From assembly GCF_036880985.1 (NCBI RefSeq), contig NZ_JBAJNO010000008.1, forward strand, positions 496,001 through 560,000: DNA of 64,000 bases, given 5' to 3'. The notes beneath the pieces were generated by a model. It did not search any database. It had not been told where the DNA came from and saw only the letters and a program-made list of their open reading frames with translations. Below, in pieces: positions 17,585 through 28,750 of the stretch. Each line of letters opens with the position of its first letter. Within the stretch, counting starts at the first letter, position 1. The stretch comes from Limibacter armeniacum (lineage in GTDB: Bacteria; Bacteroidota; Bacteroidia; Cytophagales; Flammeovirgaceae). The position numbers and the translations under genes were made by a program.

Positions 17585-18198
17585 AAAATTACCTGACCCT
17601 GATATTTGTGTTGATCAGCCTGCCGACATTGTCTCAAAATCCATATAACAGTCCTGCTGATTATAGAAGGTGGCAAGTAGCAATAAACTTTACGACAGAT
17701 TTATTAAATACCAGTTATGGGGATAACTATGGTATAGTGGCTAAAGCAAAAAGAAGTGCCTTTAACAGTCGTCATTTTCAGATGTATTATGGTGTCGCTT
17801 ATCAACATAATGTTATTGATGAGCACAAAAACCTTTTTTCTGATTATGTAAAAGGTTATACCAGAGATATTGGGGCTTATGCTGTATATGAGGTCGTTTA
17901 CTATCCGTTTAGGCAGGTAGGAGTATTGTTGTCTTTGGAACCTTTTGTGGGGTATACCCATCTGCACTCTATAGGTAAATTGAAAATGCCACACCATGAT
18001 GTTTACGTTAAGTACCATCACAATTATGGTTACTTTAACTATGGCTTCACCCAATCTTTAGGATATACAATCAATCGGTTTACAATCAATGGCTTTGCAA
18101 TGGTATCCTTGAAAGGAATGACAGATAGTGGACGTTTTCGTCCGGGTGATTTTGATTCCAGAATATTATTGGGTGTAGGTTTGGCTTATGGTTTCTGA
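17581..18198 (+). CDS. Secreted protein, possible small outer-membrane barrel
   Basis: 205 residues with a signal peptide (LTLIFVLISLPTLSQ). The mature part has alternating aromatic and glycine-rich strands, such as YYGVAYQHN and FNYGFTQSLGY, and a terminal aromatic residue (GLAYGF), suggesting an outer-membrane beta barrel. It is coupled to the esterase gene upstream and overlaps the convergent LytTR gene by 13 bases at 18186-18198. I do not recognise a family. Confidence 0.75.
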   Translation: MKNYLTLIFVLISLPTLSQNPYNSPADYRRWQVAINFTTDLLNTSYGDNYGIVAKAKRSAFNSRHFQMYYGVAYQHNVIDEHKNLFSDYVKGYTRDIGAYAVYEVVYYPFRQVGVLLSLEPFVGYTHLHSIGKLKMPHHDVYVKYHHNYGYFNYGFTQSLGYTINRFTINGFAMVSLKGMTDSGRFRPGDFDSRILLGVGLAYGF

Positions 18199-19082
18199 CT
18201 GAAAAAAGCGGTTTTGAATGCCTGATACTTATTTCTTGAGATTGGGATTCCTTCCGCTACATTTTCAAGTGATAGTTTGAAATTCCGGGCATTCCCTGAG
18301 GCGGCTGTTATTTTGTTCAGGTTAATAATATAAGAACGGTGAGGACTCATAATAAAGGCAACGTCAGAGAGAGAGTCCATTAGCTTTTTGATGGAAATGC
18401 GGTATGGCGTATAGACCACCTCACCATCTTGTTTTGTAACAATGTCCACGTAGTTCCCTTCTGATTTGGCAAAGATAAAACAGTTCAGGTTTAGCGTTAT
18501 GACTTCATGCTTGTTGTTGGTCTGAATCTGAATTGTTTTATCTGTTTCTATACCTTGTTGGTTAATTCTTTTCTCTAAAACTGTGTTGTAGGCATGTGCA
18601 GTCTGTAAGTTCCTTTTCAGTATAATGGTATAATTTAGCCACACAACCATTAGTGTTGGGATAGAGCCTAGTCCAAGAACATAAAATGCGGCATTTCCGA
18701 ACCTTTTCAGAAAGTTGGAAATGGGTTCTTCCAGTAAAAAGGAGAAGACAATGTTGTTGAAAAAGGCAATGGTCAGCAGCAGTAATAAAACCAATAATAC
18801 CTCCTTGCCAATCGTCCAGTTTTCTTTGGTTTCAATAGAAATGAATAAACGTGGAGCAAGCTCTACAGTCAGTATAATACTGAGGAAAGTTATGCTTGCA
18901 GCAATTAGACAAACCTCCAATACAGAAAATGAAAGATGCGTCGGAAGAAATGACCTGTTTATCAGTAGGTAATTCATTCCATAGACCATTACACTTATGA
19001 CCGATGCTATTAAAAAATTCCTTTTGGGTGTTAATAAATAGGGGTAAGACTGGTTTAACCCTTGATATAAACTATTTAGCAT
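18186..19082 (-). CDS. Membrane-bound LytTR transcriptional regulator
   Basis: 298 residues. Four hydrophobic helices fill the first 160 residues, followed by a LytTR DNA-binding domain. Its signatures are FIFAKSEGNYVDIVT, then MSPHRSYIINLNKI and PISRNKYQAFKTAF. There is no receiver domain, so it resembles the membrane-anchored LytTR proteins of Bacteroidota. It converges on the esterase/barrel pair and may control it, but no operator can be proposed. Confidence 0.88.
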   Translation of the reverse strand: MLNSLYQGLNQSYPYLLTPKRNFLIASVISVMVYGMNYLLINRSFLPTHLSFSVLEVCLIAASITFLSIILTVELAPRLFISIETKENWTIGKEVLLVLLLLLTIAFFNNIVFSFLLEEPISNFLKRFGNAAFYVLGLGSIPTLMVVWLNYTIILKRNLQTAHAYNTVLEKRINQQGIETDKTIQIQTNNKHEVITLNLNCFIFAKSEGNYVDIVTKQDGEVVYTPYRISIKKLMDSLSDVAFIMSPHRSYIINLNKITAASGNARNFKLSLENVAEGIPISRNKYQAFKTAFFSQKP

Positions 19083-19116
19083 ATTAGCCTGACTTCCGTT
19101 TCAATAGATTGTGATA

Positions 19117-19150
19117 AAACCTCATTTTGCTTTTATACAAAATGAGGTTT
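19117..19150 (-). terminator. Terminator after the LysE gene
   Basis: A 13-bp stem (AAACCTCATTTTG and CAAAATGAGGTTT) with an 8-base loop, downstream of the LysE-family stop on the minus strand and upstream of the LytTR start. Confidence 0.7.
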
Positions 19151-19245
19151 AGTAAGGCGAAATAACAATTATCTTTTCTATTGAGTGATAACCCTATATT
19201 AACTTTTGATGATCGTAAAAATGAGAAGGTTGACCCTTGCTTACA

Positions 19246-19878
19246 TTACCTTTCTGATAAAGCCAGTTTGATGCCCAGCAAGACAAAAATCCCACCTGTT
19301 ATTTTATCTAACCAGATCTTGAACTTGTAATTCTCTCGGATTCTGGTGGACATCTTGGATGCGAAAAGCGCCAGTATCAGGCACCATACAGTTCCAGTAG
19401 CTAAGAAAACCAGGCCAAGGATTAAGAAAGGAATGGGGCTTTGAGCAAAATTCGGGTCGATGAACTGAGGCAAAAATACTAAAAAGAATAAGGCAACCTT
19501 AGGATTGAGGATATTGGTGAAAATGCCAGACAGAAAGACTTTTTTGTAGTTGGTGCTTTCTTGAGAGGTGTCTACTTTAAAATCCTCTTTTGTTTTACTG
19601 AAGAGTGTCTTAATGCCTAAATAGATAAGGTATGCAGCTCCTAGGTATTTTACAGCCATAAATGCAATAGCTGACTTTGCAAGAATGATAGAAAGACCCA
19701 ATGCTGCAAAAATGCAGTGTACCAGCTCTCCTGTTGAGATGCCAAGAGCCGATAAAATTCCTGCTTTTTTTCCTTGAGAGATACTTCTTCCCAAAATGTA
19801 CATTGTGTCAGCACCAGGCGTCAGGTTCAAGATGATACCTGCGATAAGAAATGCTTCAAAGTTGATTATTCCGAACAT
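19246..19878 (-). CDS. LysE/RhtB family exporter
   Basis: A 210-residue inner-membrane protein with about six helices. The N-terminal signature (NLTPGADTMYILGRSISQGKKAG) and the following GELVH segment are typical of RhtB/LysE exporters, which expel amino acids or related small molecules. It starts 24 bases after the OsmC-family stop on the same strand, so it is probably transcribed with the MarR and OsmC genes. The substrate is unknown. Confidence 0.9.
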   Translation of the reverse strand: MFGIINFEAFLIAGIILNLTPGADTMYILGRSISQGKKAGILSALGISTGELVHCIFAALGLSIILAKSAIAFMAVKYLGAAYLIYLGIKTLFSKTKEDFKVDTSQESTNYKKVFLSGIFTNILNPKVALFFLVFLPQFIDPNFAQSPIPFLILGLVFLATGTVWCLILALFASKMSTRIRENYKFKIWLDKITGGIFVLLGIKLALSER

Positions 19879-19902
19879 AAAAAAAGTATGGTGGTAAAGA
19901 AA

Positions 19903-20385
19903 CTATTTGATTTTAATTTCAGGGTTATGTGAAACGATAAAGTTACACGAATTAGCGATAAAACACATCTTGTTGGCTGCTTCATGTAATTCAATAGCCA
20001 GTTGTTTTTTTTCTAGGTTGTCTATTGTTACAACTGGATTGAGCGTAACCTCTACAAACTTCCCACTGCCATTATCACTTTCTTCCATAATGCCGGTAGC
20101 ATTGTCCTGATATTCAGAAACAATAATATTGTTGGTAGCACAAAGGTGTAAATACCAAAGCATATGACATGAGGATAGTGATGAGAGAAATAGTTCTTCA
20201 GGGTTGTACCTGCTTTTGTCACCTAGAAAGGCAGGGTCAGAAGATGCCTTGATGGAATCATATTTACCTACAACACTAATAAGGTGATCCCTGTTGTAGG
20301 ATTTGTAATTCAACGTTCCTTCTCCCTCATTACCTGTCCATTCGACCGTAGTTTGATAATTATGAAGCTTCGCCATCTTGTTCAC
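19903..20385 (-). CDS. OsmC/Ohr family peroxide-detoxifying protein
   Basis: 160 residues. The two redox cysteines of the family are C73 (LSSCHMLWYLHL) and C141 (KMCFIANSCN). OsmC/Ohr proteins reduce organic hydroperoxides using these thiols. The N terminus overlaps the end of the marR gene by 26 bases (or fewer, if the second ATG at 20376 is used), so translation is coupled. The MarR neighbour suggests oxidant-responsive control, as in ohrR-ohr loci. Confidence 0.88.
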   Translation of the reverse strand: MNKMAKLHNYQTTVEWTGNEGEGTLNYKSYNRDHLISVVGKYDSIKASSDPAFLGDKSRYNPEELFLSSLSSCHMLWYLHLCATNNIIVSEYQDNATGIMEESDNGSGKFVEVTLNPVVTIDNLEKKQLAIELHEAANKMCFIANSCNFIVSHNPEIKIK

Positions 20386-20863
20386 TTTTTAGTTTATGAA
20401 TGATTCTGTCCCCAAATGAGGATTGATTGAACTGCTGTTCTATGGTATCCAAGTATTTTAAAATTTCAGTTTGGTGATGAAGCATTTCTGTGATCACCTC
20501 CTCACCGCAATCCCATATTTGTTCCACCGCCGGAAGCGTATCAATAGCTTTCGGGGTGAGGGTAAATACAGTCCTTCTTAAGTCATTGGCATCTTTGGCA
20601 CTTTTCAGGTATCCTTTCTTGATCATCTTATTGGTAATGGTAATCACAGATTGGTGTGTAAAGCCAATACTGTCAGCTATATCGATTACGGATATAGCCT
20701 TACGCTCATTGACCAGTTTTAAAATCAAATACCAGTTAGGCTCTATATCCAAGTCCAGTTTTTTATACATAGCTCTGGAACTGTGTGACATCGCATCGGC
20801 AATTCTTTTGAGTCTTGTTCCCAGTGCCCTAAGACCTAACTCTTTTACTAAATCCTCTTTCAT
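20360..20863 (-). CDS. MarR family transcriptional regulator
   Basis: 167 residues with a winged helix: the recognition helix region reads DIADSIGFTHQSVITITNKMIKKGYL and the wing DANDLRRTVFTLT. It probably represses its own operon, which continues with OsmC and LysE genes. A TACCTTTG box lies 6-13 bases before the start, and a palindrome lies just upstream at 20882-20901. There is no conserved N-terminal cysteine, so if it senses oxidants it does not do so in the classical OhrR way. Confidence 0.88.
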   Translation of the reverse strand: MKEDLVKELGLRALGTRLKRIADAMSHSSRAMYKKLDLDIEPNWYLILKLVNERKAISVIDIADSIGFTHQSVITITNKMIKKGYLKSAKDANDLRRTVFTLTPKAIDTLPAVEQIWDCGEEVITEMLHHQTEILKYLDTIEQQFNQSSFGDRIIHKLKSEQDGEAS

Positions 20864-20881
20864 AAGGGCAAAGGTAATACT

Positions 20882-20901
20882 TTATGCAGTTGACTGCGTA
20901 A
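20882..20901. promoter_or_regulatory. Candidate MarR operator upstream of marR-osmC-lysE
   Basis: A near-perfect palindrome (TTATGCAGT, two bases, ACTGCGTAA) lies 19 bases upstream of the marR ATG. It is next to a minus-strand TACCTTTG box at 20869-20876, where a repressor would block transcription. The rest of the 390-base gap to katG (20864-21253) shows no gene. Confidence 0.55.
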
Positions 20902-21241
20902 TGTTTTATTATTCGTTAGCAGAGCTTTAGTAAGCTGCTTATTTACTGCTTTTAATGGTCGAATTGCTTGTGGTAAAGTAAGGTGTTTTTGAAAGTAATA
21001 ATGTGAAGAGGGTGTTAGGGGTAGGTGTTGTATTTTCTAAGCAGTCTTACAGTCTATGGCTTGGTTATTAAATGATTGATATACTTCTGTTTAGGGTCTT
21101 TTATATGAGACATATTTCTGTAAATTTAGATTAAACCCAATCAGTGTTGTAACCATAACTCCAGTCTATATATGTATAAGCTTTTTCAATTTATATATAG
21201 AGAAATTATATCGTAAATTAATTACACCAATAATAACCTAA

Positions 21242-23449
<2,208 letters not shown>

Positions 23450-23478
23450 TCACAAAACCAGTAGCTGGTTTTATTTAG

Positions 23479-23510
23479 AAAGGGTGACCATCACAATGGT
23501 CACCCTTTTT
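23479..23510 (+). terminator. katG terminator
   Basis: A stem of 12-13 bp (AAGGGTGACCAT and ATGGTCACCCTT) with a 4-base loop and a T run, 30 bases after the katG stop. Confidence 0.9.
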
Positions 23511-23900
23511 TCGTCCTTTTAGGACTGAAAATATCATTTGCATGATGAAGGACTAAAGTCCATCGCTGATATATTTTGTTCCTTCAGGACTTTTGCCCTG
23601 AAAGGAAGGCATAATCCATAGTTCACGTTAAATAGAGAAGTTCATCTCCTTTGGAGTTGGATAAATGTGATTTACTTACACCACAGGCAAAAGCCTACGG
23701 TTACTATTGTTCAATCCCTTCGGGATTATTTTCTCTTACAGCAAACACCGTTTCTGAAGGAAACAAACAAAAATAGCCACAGGTGTGAGCCTGTGGTACA
23801 TTGTTCCATGTCTTCCTAACCCCAATAGGGGTTGAATGGGTGATGCCTATTAATTAGGACAACTTAATTATCCCATTGTAAAGGAGCGAACCTTTTTTAA
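23511..23900. repeat. Cluster of short palindromic intergenic repeats (REP-like)
   Basis: This 390-base gene-free stretch is a string of small inverted repeats: CCTTCAGGACTTTTGCCCTGAAAGG, CTCCTTTGGAG, CCACAGGCAAAAGCCTACGG, ATCCCTTCGGGAT, CCACAGGTGTGAGCCTGTGG and CCCCAATAGGGG. The segment at about 23560-23605 recurs inverted at about 27217-27262. Such clusters resemble REP elements dispersed by RAYT-type transposases. No RAYT gene is in the window. Confidence 0.6.
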
Positions 23901-23951
23901 GTACTGAAAGGGAAAGGTATGGTAGCATTGAATCTCAATCCATTTCATCGG

Positions 23952-24686
23952 TTAGCGATTTTCAGCAACTATGTTAGCCTCTTTGGTTTCGGTATCAAAT
24001 ACAATCATCCCTTCCTCTTCAGTACCAAGCTGAGCCAGTAGCTGACCGTCCTTGTTCCAAACCGAAGACTTACCTGCACATGCATATCCACCAGACGTGC
24101 CAATAAAGTTTGCCATCATCGTGGTCATCTGGTATTGCTTGGCGATGTCACCCAACTTCTCCAGATCGGCGTCAACCCCGCTTACAGCGTTCAGTACACT
24201 GGCTACGTAGGCAGTAGCCTTGTTCTGTGCAGCCATTTCGTGGTGTTCCTTATTGGAAAGCTCATAGCAGATGGCAGGTGCAACGGTTTCAGCACCAAAG
24301 GGAAGCGCCAGTGGGTTATTGGCTGCTGTAAAAACGGAAGTTTCAGTCGGGTATAGGAACTGCTTTGAATAGGTGATGCGCGCCTGGCTAGGACGGAATA
24401 TAATCATGCTGATAAACAAATTGTCTCCGTCTCTTGTTGGTAAGCCTGCTCCAACCGTAACCTGATATTCATTGCTTAACGCTTGAATAACATCCAGTCG
24501 CTTGTCGTCTTGGTTGGTGGCGATGGAACTGGCAAGTTCAGGCTCATACCCACTTAATGAAAGCTCAGGGAACACCACCATGTCGGCACCTTGTTGGGCT
24601 GCCTTTTTGATCCAGCTTACATGTTGGGTGATGTTTTTTTCAATGTCTCCTTTTACGGGCTCCAGTTGTACAATGGCAAGTTTCAT
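23952..24686 (-). CDS. Carbon-nitrogen hydrolase (nitrilase superfamily amidase)
   Basis: 244 residues with the nitrilase Glu-Lys-Cys triad: E41 in FPELSLSGYEPE, K108 in YSKQFLYPTE and C140 in APAICYELSN. The family hydrolyses C-N bonds of amides such as omega-amides or N-carbamoyl compounds in the cytoplasm. Divergent from the AraC regulator at 24883, which may control it. The substrate is unknown. Confidence 0.9.
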   Translation of the reverse strand: MKLAIVQLEPVKGDIEKNITQHVSWIKKAAQQGADMVVFPELSLSGYEPELASSIATNQDDKRLDVIQALSNEYQVTVGAGLPTRDGDNLFISMIIFRPSQARITYSKQFLYPTETSVFTAANNPLALPFGAETVAPAICYELSNKEHHEMAAQNKATAYVASVLNAVSGVDADLEKLGDIAKQYQMTTMMANFIGTSGGYACAGKSSVWNKDGQLLAQLGTEEEGMIVFDTETKEANIVAENR

Positions 24687-24882
24687 TTTTGGCTTCTGTT
24701 AATTTAGTCTGATTGTGAAATCACATAATGGCTAGGAAGGTATAGGTCCCCCAAGCCGCTACGAAATTATCGAATGAAAGGGAATTAACACCAAGATGTT
24801 GAATGAATTATTCAGGTTGGTTTTACCTTTAGGTACTGATAATAGAGGGAGATGTATTTCAAAGCAGCAGACAGATAAAGCA

Positions 24883-25707
24883 ATGGAGAAAGCGGTTAAG
24901 ATAAATGACAAGTTGAGGCATGGGGCACCCCTGAAAGTGGCCCCATTCAGAAAGCATATCCGCAAGACGGAACCCCATAAGCACAATAGTTATTTCGAGA
25001 TCATTTTCCTGTCAAAGGGAAGCGGTAGCCATACCATTGATGGACGTCAGTACCCAATCAATCCGCCTATGCTGTTTTATATCCGTAAAGAGCAGGTCCA
25101 CTGTTGGGACATCACCACTGAGCCGGAAGGTTATGTGTTGTTGCTTAAGAAAAACTTTTTGGATCAGTGTCTTGATCGGGCATTGGATGAGCTGGTATTG
25201 AAAGCCAGTGCTGTTACAGCCGCTACAGTTACCAACCCAGACCCTATCGTAAAGCTGTTTGATTTTTTGATAGAAGCCAATAACGTTGAAAGCCCCTATC
25301 AACAGACCATATTGGAAGGATTGCTGAAAGCGTTGCTTGGCAGTTGCCTTAGCCATTCCCAAACAATTGACCCGCTTCAGGAAAGAAAAAACACGCTATT
25401 CAATGCTTTCAGAAAGGCATTGGAAGAAAACAGTTATGAGCAGCGAGATATTCAGTACTACGCCGAAAAGCTGAATACATCACCACAGAACCTGAACCAT
25501 GCCTGCCGTTTGGCGGTAAATCAATCTGCCTCCGCATTTGTAGCAGAAACCATGATCAGTGAAGCCAAGCGCATGTTGCTCTACACAGACCAATCTGTAG
25601 CCCAGATCGCTTTCCAGCTTCACTTTGCAGACCCATCCCATTTTGGCAAGTATTTCAAAAGGCATACAGCGCTGACCCCATTGGCTTTCCGGAAGATGCA
25701 TGCATAA
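24883..25707 (+). CDS. AraC family transcriptional regulator
   Basis: An N-terminal cupin-like ligand domain (HKHNSYFEIIFLSKGSGSHTIDG) is followed by two C-terminal HTH motifs (YYAEKLNTSPQNLNHACRLAVNQSASAFV, then QIAFQLHFADPSHFGKYFKRHTALTP). I use the ATG at 24883, just ahead of the conserved part. An in-frame ATG at 24796 would add 29 residues unlike the family. It lies divergent to the nitrilase and 82 bases upstream of the chromate transporter, so either could be its target. Confidence 0.88.
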   Translation: MEKAVKINDKLRHGAPLKVAPFRKHIRKTEPHKHNSYFEIIFLSKGSGSHTIDGRQYPINPPMLFYIRKEQVHCWDITTEPEGYVLLLKKNFLDQCLDRALDELVLKASAVTAATVTNPDPIVKLFDFLIEANNVESPYQQTILEGLLKALLGSCLSHSQTIDPLQERKNTLFNAFRKALEENSYEQRDIQYYAEKLNTSPQNLNHACRLAVNQSASAFVAETMISEAKRMLLYTDQSVAQIAFQLHFADPSHFGKYFKRHTALTPLAFRKMHA

Positions 25708-25789
25708 GACCATTCTATTTTCAAATCGACCATAATACCTATAAAGCATGTTCTAAATTTGTAGCAATTGAGAATGAATAGAACAGGAC

Positions 25790-26935
25790 ATGTTAGAAGA
25801 AAGAATAGACAATAAGGAAAGACTGAAGGAAGTCGGGAAGTTATTTTTCAAGTTGGGATGTATCGCCTTTGGTGGTCCTGCTGCCCATATTGCCATGATG
25901 GAGGAAGAGGTGATCAGCAAAAGGAAATGGATGGACAGGCAACACTTTTTGGACTTGATGGGCGCAACCAACCTGATACCCGGACCCAACTCTACAGAGA
26001 TGGTGATGCACTGTGGGCATGAAAGGGCAGGCTGGAAGGGAATGGTAGTGGCAGGGCTGGCTTTTATATTTCCGGCAGTTATGATAACCGCCGTATTTGC
26101 ATGGCTATATCAGCAGTATGGTCAGTTGCCAGCCGTAGCACCTTTTATATATGGCATAAAGCCAGCGGTAATCGCCATTATCCTGTCTGCCATGCTCAAG
26201 CTGGGTCAGAAGGCATTGAAGCATACTCAGCTTTGGGTGCTGGCAGGGCTGACGGTATTGGCATGTGTACTGGGAGTCAATGAGATTGCCGCCATGTTTT
26301 CCTGTGGTGTGATAGGGGTGTTCCTGTATTATATACAAAGTTCCGGATCAGCCTCTCCCAAAAGTTTTGTTCCGTTGCTGGCAGTTCAGGCAGCCTATGC
26401 ACTACAGGAAAGCATGACGCTGAAAGTATTTTGGCATTTCCTGAAGATCGGCAGCTTGCTATATGGAAGCGGTTATGTGCTGTTTGCTTTTCTGGATGCC
26501 GAGTTGGTTGCCAACGGATGGCTGACAAGGCAGGAGCTGATGGATGCCGTAGCGGTAGGACAGTTTACCCCCGGACCCGTACTTTCTACAGCGACATTTG
26601 TAGGTTGGCAAATGGGAGGCGGACCGGCAGGGGCATTGGCCGCAACGGTAGGAATCTTTGCACCATCTTTTATACTGGTGGCTATCCTTAATCCATTGAT
26701 GGGAAAGGTAAGGAAGTCAAAACCCATTTCAGCATTCTTGGATGCCGTAAATGCCGCAGCAGTGGCGGTGATTGCAGCAGTAATGATAGAGATGGGGCAG
26801 GAGACGCTGACCGATTGGCGAACGATTGCAATTGCCCTGATCAGTATAGCCGTTACGCAGTATTGGAAATCACTGAACAGTGCCTATGTGGTAGTGGGAG
26901 GTGCATTAATAGGTTATGTACTTCATTTGATTTAG
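25790..26935 (+). CDS. chrA: ChrA family chromate transporter
   Basis: 381 residues, the long two-domain CHR form. The family signature appears in both halves: FFKLGCIAFGGPAAHIAMMEEE with LMGATNLIPGPNSTEM, and FLKIGSLLYGSGYVLFAFL with AVGQFTPGPVLSTATFVGW. ChrA exports chromate, usually at the expense of the proton gradient. It is preceded by an AraC regulator, so chromate or another signal may induce it. No ChrB is nearby. Confidence 0.92.
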   Translation: MLEERIDNKERLKEVGKLFFKLGCIAFGGPAAHIAMMEEEVISKRKWMDRQHFLDLMGATNLIPGPNSTEMVMHCGHERAGWKGMVVAGLAFIFPAVMITAVFAWLYQQYGQLPAVAPFIYGIKPAVIAIILSAMLKLGQKALKHTQLWVLAGLTVLACVLGVNEIAAMFSCGVIGVFLYYIQSSGSASPKSFVPLLAVQAAYALQESMTLKVFWHFLKIGSLLYGSGYVLFAFLDAELVANGWLTRQELMDAVAVGQFTPGPVLSTATFVGWQMGGGPAGALAATVGIFAPSFILVAILNPLMGKVRKSKPISAFLDAVNAAAVAVIAAVMIEMGQETLTDWRTIAIALISIAVTQYWKSLNSAYVVVGGALIGYVLHLI

Positions 26936-27703
26936 GTAAAGCAATACCCAATTTAATGTGTGATGTAGGATCACGGCTAGGTCGTGGTCTTGCAGACCAT
27001 AACCAAATCCTGTTGGTATGATTGAATACAACCTAGCTGTGTTTTTACTTGATAACATTAGAGGTTTCGCTGCTACAGAGCTTGTCATCATAAGAAAGGA
27101 CTCACTACAAAGGTTTTGCTGCTATGGAGCTGTTCTTTTATAATGTGAGTTATGGATTAGCATTATTTCGTCCTTTTAGGGTGTGGTGTTGTATTAGTTG
27201 TTATTACATGAAATCCTTTCAGGGCATAAGTCCTGAAGGGACAAAATATATTAGCGACGGGTTTTAACCCGTTGTCATAAAAAGATCCATTAGCCCTGAA
27301 AGGGCGGTATAAAAATGAGCTACTAAACCAAGTGTCCTGCATGCTGTCAAATGAAGGTTTCTGTCCTAGGCATAAATCCATCACACATATTAAACATCAC
27401 TAAATCAAGCAGAAGCTCTGCCGCAAAAAATTTACTACGGAGAACCCCGCCCATTCAGAAGTAAACGCAACACTTCTGTAGGGATGACCCCATATGGTCA
27501 ACCTAAAAATTATATAATTACCAAACGGTTGTGGAATTTCATTCAAAAAAGGGGAAAAGTTAGTTCAAAAAATTACAGCTGAGCATTTCGGCTGTGCTCA
27601 ATATCCACATGTACAGTTACTGAGCATTTCGGATACGCTCAATGACCACACATATGGCTGCTGAACGGAGCCGAAGCACATAGATACTGAGCTTGCTAAA
27701 GCA
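26936..27703. repeat. Gene-free repeat region between chrA and the HTH gene
   Basis: About 770 bases. Two direct repeats of about 25 bases (GAGGTTTCGCTGCTACAGAGCT near 27060 and AAGGTTTTGCTGCTATGGAGCT near 27112). At about 27217-27262 lies an inverted copy of the REP-like unit found after katG. At 27585-27690 lies a series of small hairpins of the type TGAGCATTTCGGCTGTGCTCA and TGAGCATTTCGGATACGCTCA. No coding region is credible here. Confidence 0.55.
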
Positions 27704-28471
27704 TCACGCAGCCCAACCTGGACCACTGCGGCACTTTACCTCCACAGCAGCAGTATCAACCGCTATTGGCTTAGGCTGCTGTATTTCCCTATACAGCAAG
27801 ATGCCCTCGTCTTGTGCTTGCGCTTTAGGTATAGCTATCTTGACCTCAATAGCACACTCCTGCGGTTTTTTCTTATACAGCCACCACCAGTATTTGGGCA
27901 TTCTGATATAAGGGCGCTCACGATAGGGCTTCTGCCTGATAGACTTGCCCGTTCCTGTAGGAAAAGAAAAGTAATTGTGCCGCCCAAACCGGTAACGCTC
28001 AGAATTCTCACAGTACATACCCCACCAGTCACGTTTGCGATGCAAATTGAGCCAAGCTTTCCTTACCTTATGGTTGTAGTCATAGCGGCTACGGTAGCTA
28101 CGCATGTCATGCCACCACCAAACACGTTTGCGGGGCTTTCGTACCTCCAACCGATCCCTCCAAGTCCACTCAGCAACGCCTACAAACCGTAAACTCAAAT
28201 GGTAGGAACGCTTATAAGTACTGATACCACCCTTGGGCATAGGCTGTGGCTGTCTGTTCCTGTAAGACTTTATACCTGCTTCCATCCTGCGCAGATGGGC
28301 TTTGCGGTTCGCTTGAAAAGCAAGATAGCGACCATCTGCCTCACTATTGCGCGCCACCTCACGACTTACCGTAGAACGGTGAACACCAAGCGCACGGGCA
28401 ATGGCTGCCAATGACTTGCCAGCTTCCAGCATAAGACTGATCTGTCTGCGGTGTTCGTTGTGGAGACGCAT
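27704..28471 (-). CDS. IS30-type HTH domain fused to an aromatic- and arginine-rich tail
   Basis: 255 residues. The first 60 are a clear HTH_38-like domain of IS30 transposases (MLEAGKSLAAIARALGVHRSTVSREVARN). The rest lacks the DDE catalytic core expected of a 300-400-residue IS30 transposase. Instead it is rich in Trp, Tyr and Arg (RKRVWWWHDMRSYRSRYDY, RDWWGMYCEN, PKYWWWLYKKK). It may be a nucleic-acid-binding protein derived from a transposase. I know no family for the tail. It sits between hairpin repeats and the cassette array. GC content is higher than in its surroundings. Confidence 0.65.
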   Translation of the reverse strand: MRLHNEHRRQISLMLEAGKSLAAIARALGVHRSTVSREVARNSEADGRYLAFQANRKAHLRRMEAGIKSYRNRQPQPMPKGGISTYKRSYHLSLRFVGVAEWTWRDRLEVRKPRKRVWWWHDMRSYRSRYDYNHKVRKAWLNLHRKRDWWGMYCENSERYRFGRHNYFSFPTGTGKSIRQKPYRERPYIRMPKYWWWLYKKKPQECAIEVKIAIPKAQAQDEGILLYREIQQPKPIAVDTAAVEVKCRSGPGWAA

Positions 28472-28537
28472 TTATTCGTTGAGGATTGAGACGTTTAGAT
28501 GAGTTTACAAAAAATTGTTGAGAATAGGAAGAAGGAG

Positions 28538-28584
28538 CTAACCGTTGATTATTCGTTTATTAAACGTTTAATCCACGGTTAGGT
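28538..28584. repeat. Imperfect palindrome upstream of the HTH gene
   Basis: A 46-base inverted repeat: CTAACCG and CGGTTAG outer arms, then TTGATTA against TTTAATCCA, with a central TTTATTAAA-type core. It lies upstream of the reverse-strand HTH gene. It could be a binding site or a short recombination site, as its right end reads GTTAGGT. Confidence 0.4.
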
Positions 28585-28750
28585 AAGCAGCTTTGATTAT
28601 CTTATCAAATGGATAAAAGAAAGGATAGCCTTTAGAGATATAAAAGAACGCATCGTGTTACCGGTCTATAACCTTCTATATAAAGGTAATATGTCTGCAA
28701 AGAAGTTTTGTACAATATTGATATATGCTGTAGCTTAATGGAGTTTTTGA

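Noticed and set aside
23511-23900. CRISPR-like array
   Set aside because: The palindromes differ from each other and spacing is irregular. There are no identical repeats with unique spacers and no cas genes.
26105-26338. Reverse-strand ORFs within chrA and other long genes (for example 21759-22278 in katG)
   Set aside because: They are shadows of strongly supported genes on the other strand.
28538-28584. Palindrome ending in GTTAGGT as another attC of the array
   Set aside because: It is perfectly short with no complementary cassette start nearby. I keep it only as a palindrome.
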